Positions 4,908 to 6,016 of a stretch of DNA of 6,016 nt are shown one piece after another; within the stretch, counting starts at the first letter, position 1, and the number at the start of each line of letters is the position of its first letter. Position numbers and translations under genes: made by a program. The DNA lies in assembly GCA_937911445.1 (NCBI GenBank), contig CALDQY010000151.1, positions 1-6,016 on the forward strand, given 5' to 3'. Under the pieces are notes generated by a model. The model made no database searches. It saw only the letters and a program-made list of their open reading frames with translations, and was not told the DNA's origin. This stretch comes from an uncultured Rhodobiaceae bacterium. GTDB lineage: Archaea; Thermoplasmatota; Poseidoniia; Poseidoniales; Poseidoniaceae.

Positions 4908-6016
4908 TCAATTCAAACCAGGGGGTGGTGGCACGGCATCGTATCCTAATTCGACTCGTCGTCGTTGTACAACATCCTGGTCGGACATCATACGATTGTA
5001 GAGGACCTGTGCTGCTTGCGCCTTGCGTTCATCGTTGTCCTTGATGCGGCGGCTCTTTCCACGAAGGATCAACATTCCAAACAGGAATGTGAGAAGAATC
5101 GCCGCTGCTCCGGCTTGGAACAATGGCATTTCGAAGACATTCTCCCACTCGAAGGAGTCATCATCACCTGACGATTTCGAACTGTTGTATACGTTCAAGC
5201 GAATGGTGTAGGTATCCATCGGGATCTCAGCACCAGGTTCTGTGACCGTTACGACGAGATTGAAATTACCCACACTGGTTGCAGTGCCAGTGAAAATCTT
5301 CGATTGTGTGTTGCCGCTAGTAGATGAGAAAATCATTGTATGGGAGCCTGTACCAACTTGGATATTGGTGGACGATTGCCAATCCACTCGGACCGTGAAC
5401 CCATCTCCCATGTCCGTCGAGACAGAACATGAGAATTTGATGCTGCCTCCTGTGACTGTGTCTGTGGAGAGTTTGCTTGGCAGGCATGTTAGCGACGCCT
5501 CACCTGCATTTCGGTTTGGATCGTTTGGCCAATGGTCCGGCTTGTGAGCACCAGAAGTTTCGTTATCACCCCAACCATCTCCATCGGAATCGAGATGTTG
5601 CGAGTCATGGAACGGGAATGCATCCTCGTCGTCAGCATAGCCATCTCCATCCGTATCTGGACAACCGATGAGTGTCCCTCGGAAGGCTGTACCGTATTCA
5701 TCAGGACATTGGTCAGGATCGGTACCTGAGTTTTCATCGCCAAAGCCGTCCATGTCACCATCGTACCATTGTGTGCTATCGTTCGGCCACACATCGTTCA
5801 AATCGGAGTATCCGTCACCATCGGAATCTACGCATCCATAGACGTCATTGGTCGAGGTTCCAGCTTCCTCAGGACATGCGTCGCCTTGTGTACCGTTGAG
5901 TTCGCCACCGTAACCATCGGAATCCGTATCGTTCCATTGCGATGCATCACCAAGGAACACGTCGTTGGTGTCTGACATACCATCCATGTCTTCATCGTCG
6001 CAACCGAAGACATCAC
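4908..6016 (-). CDS. Membrane-anchored surface protein with thrombospondin type 3 repeats; N terminus beyond the window
   Basis: The frame stays open to the right edge, so the ATG at 5987 is internal and the visible 368 residues are the C-terminal part. Numbering from Met at 5987, residues 1-142 are calcium-binding thrombospondin type 3 repeats with D-x-D-x-D-G loops such as DSDGDGYSD and DTDGDGYAD, each period also containing a C-P and a G-C pair likely to form disulfides. Residues about 164-268 look like a beta-sandwich with Cys168 and Cys187. An acidic linker (274-280) leads to one transmembrane helix at 287-309, a basic stop-transfer (R-G-K-S-R-R) and a cytoplasmic tail of about 50 residues ending in P-P-P-P-G-L-N. 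This gives a type I topology with the repeats outside. Such proteins are thought to act in adhesion, as a cell-surface scaffold, or as supports for attached enzymatic domains. Any catalytic or binding domain would lie upstream of the visible part, so the function cannot be named. Confidence 0.88.
   Translation of the reverse strand, partial: DVFGCDDEDMDGMSDTNDVFLGDASQWNDTDSDGYGGELNGTQGDACPEEAGTSTNDVYGCVDSDGDGYSDLNDVWPNDSTQWYDGDMDGFGDENSGTDPDQCPDEYGTAFRGTLIGCPDTDGDGYADDEDAFPFHDSQHLDSDGDGWGDNETSGAHKPDHWPNDPNRNAGEASLTCLPSKLSTDTVTGGSIKFSCSVSTDMGDGFTVRVDWQSSTNIQVGTGSHTMIFSSTSGNTQSKIFTGTATSVGNFNLVVTVTEPGAEIPMDTYTIRLNVYNSSKSSGDDDSFEWENVFEMPLFQAGAAAILLTFLFGMLILRGKSRRIKDNDERKAQAAQVLYNRMMSDQDVVQRRRVELGYDAVPPPPGLN
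5559..6005 (-). repeat. Tandem coding repeats of 56-57 residues (thrombospondin type 3 supra-repeats)
   Basis: Three successive units each begin with a G-C-x-D-x-D-x-D-G motif: 6005-5838 (56 residues), 5837-5667 (57 residues) and 5666-5559 (a shortened last unit that loses the C-P and G-T elements). Within a full unit the order is a calcium loop, S-D-x-N-D-V, S/T-Q-W, a second calcium loop, G-T, a C-P, and a variable link to the next G-C. The units are similar in protein but diverged in DNA, so they are old duplications rather than recent copies. The array runs off the right edge. Confidence 0.75.

Overview
The window most resembles a planktonic marine archaeon of the Marine Group II type (Candidatus Poseidoniales). 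This is an inference. It rests on a large secreted protein with thrombospondin type 3 (Asp-rich, calcium-binding) repeats, one C-terminal membrane anchor and a short proline-ending cytoplasmic tail; a lipobox M28 peptidase; a tRNA gene that does not encode its CCA end; a GAGGT ribosome binding site; and intermediate GC content. No ribosomal RNA or informational protein is present to fix the lineage.

Layout: positions 1-1198 are read on the plus strand and 1199-6016 on the minus strand. The plus-strand block holds the 3' end of a multidomain synthase that finishes in a polyketide-synthase-type dehydratase fold, followed with little or no gap by an Sfp-type 4'-phosphopantetheinyl transferase. 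Such a transferase would activate the acyl carrier domains expected further upstream in the synthase. A KR-DH ending followed by a dedicated transferase recalls PfaA/PfaE of polyunsaturated fatty acid (secondary lipid) synthases, although only the last 141 residues of the synthase are visible.

The minus-strand block, in transcription order, holds: the 3' part of a membrane-anchored calcium-repeat surface protein (6016-4908); a tRNA-Gly with anticodon UCC (4851-4780); an M28 zinc aminopeptidase lipoprotein (4750-3326); a polytopic membrane protein with an extracytoplasmic alpha/beta hydrolase domain (3281-1632); and a small MerT-like three-helix membrane protein (1618-1199). The last two are 13 bp apart and look co-transcribed. 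Three of the four minus-strand proteins put large domains outside the cell, which fits a lifestyle of degrading polymers and peptides at the cell surface.

The two blocks converge with no spacer: the transferase stop codon ends at 1198 and the MerT-like stop codon occupies 1199-1201. Coding density is very high. The longest spacer is the stretch between the surface protein and the tRNA (4852-4907), so no gene-free stretch approaches 300 bases. I see no insertion sequence, CRISPR array, integrase or other mobile signature.
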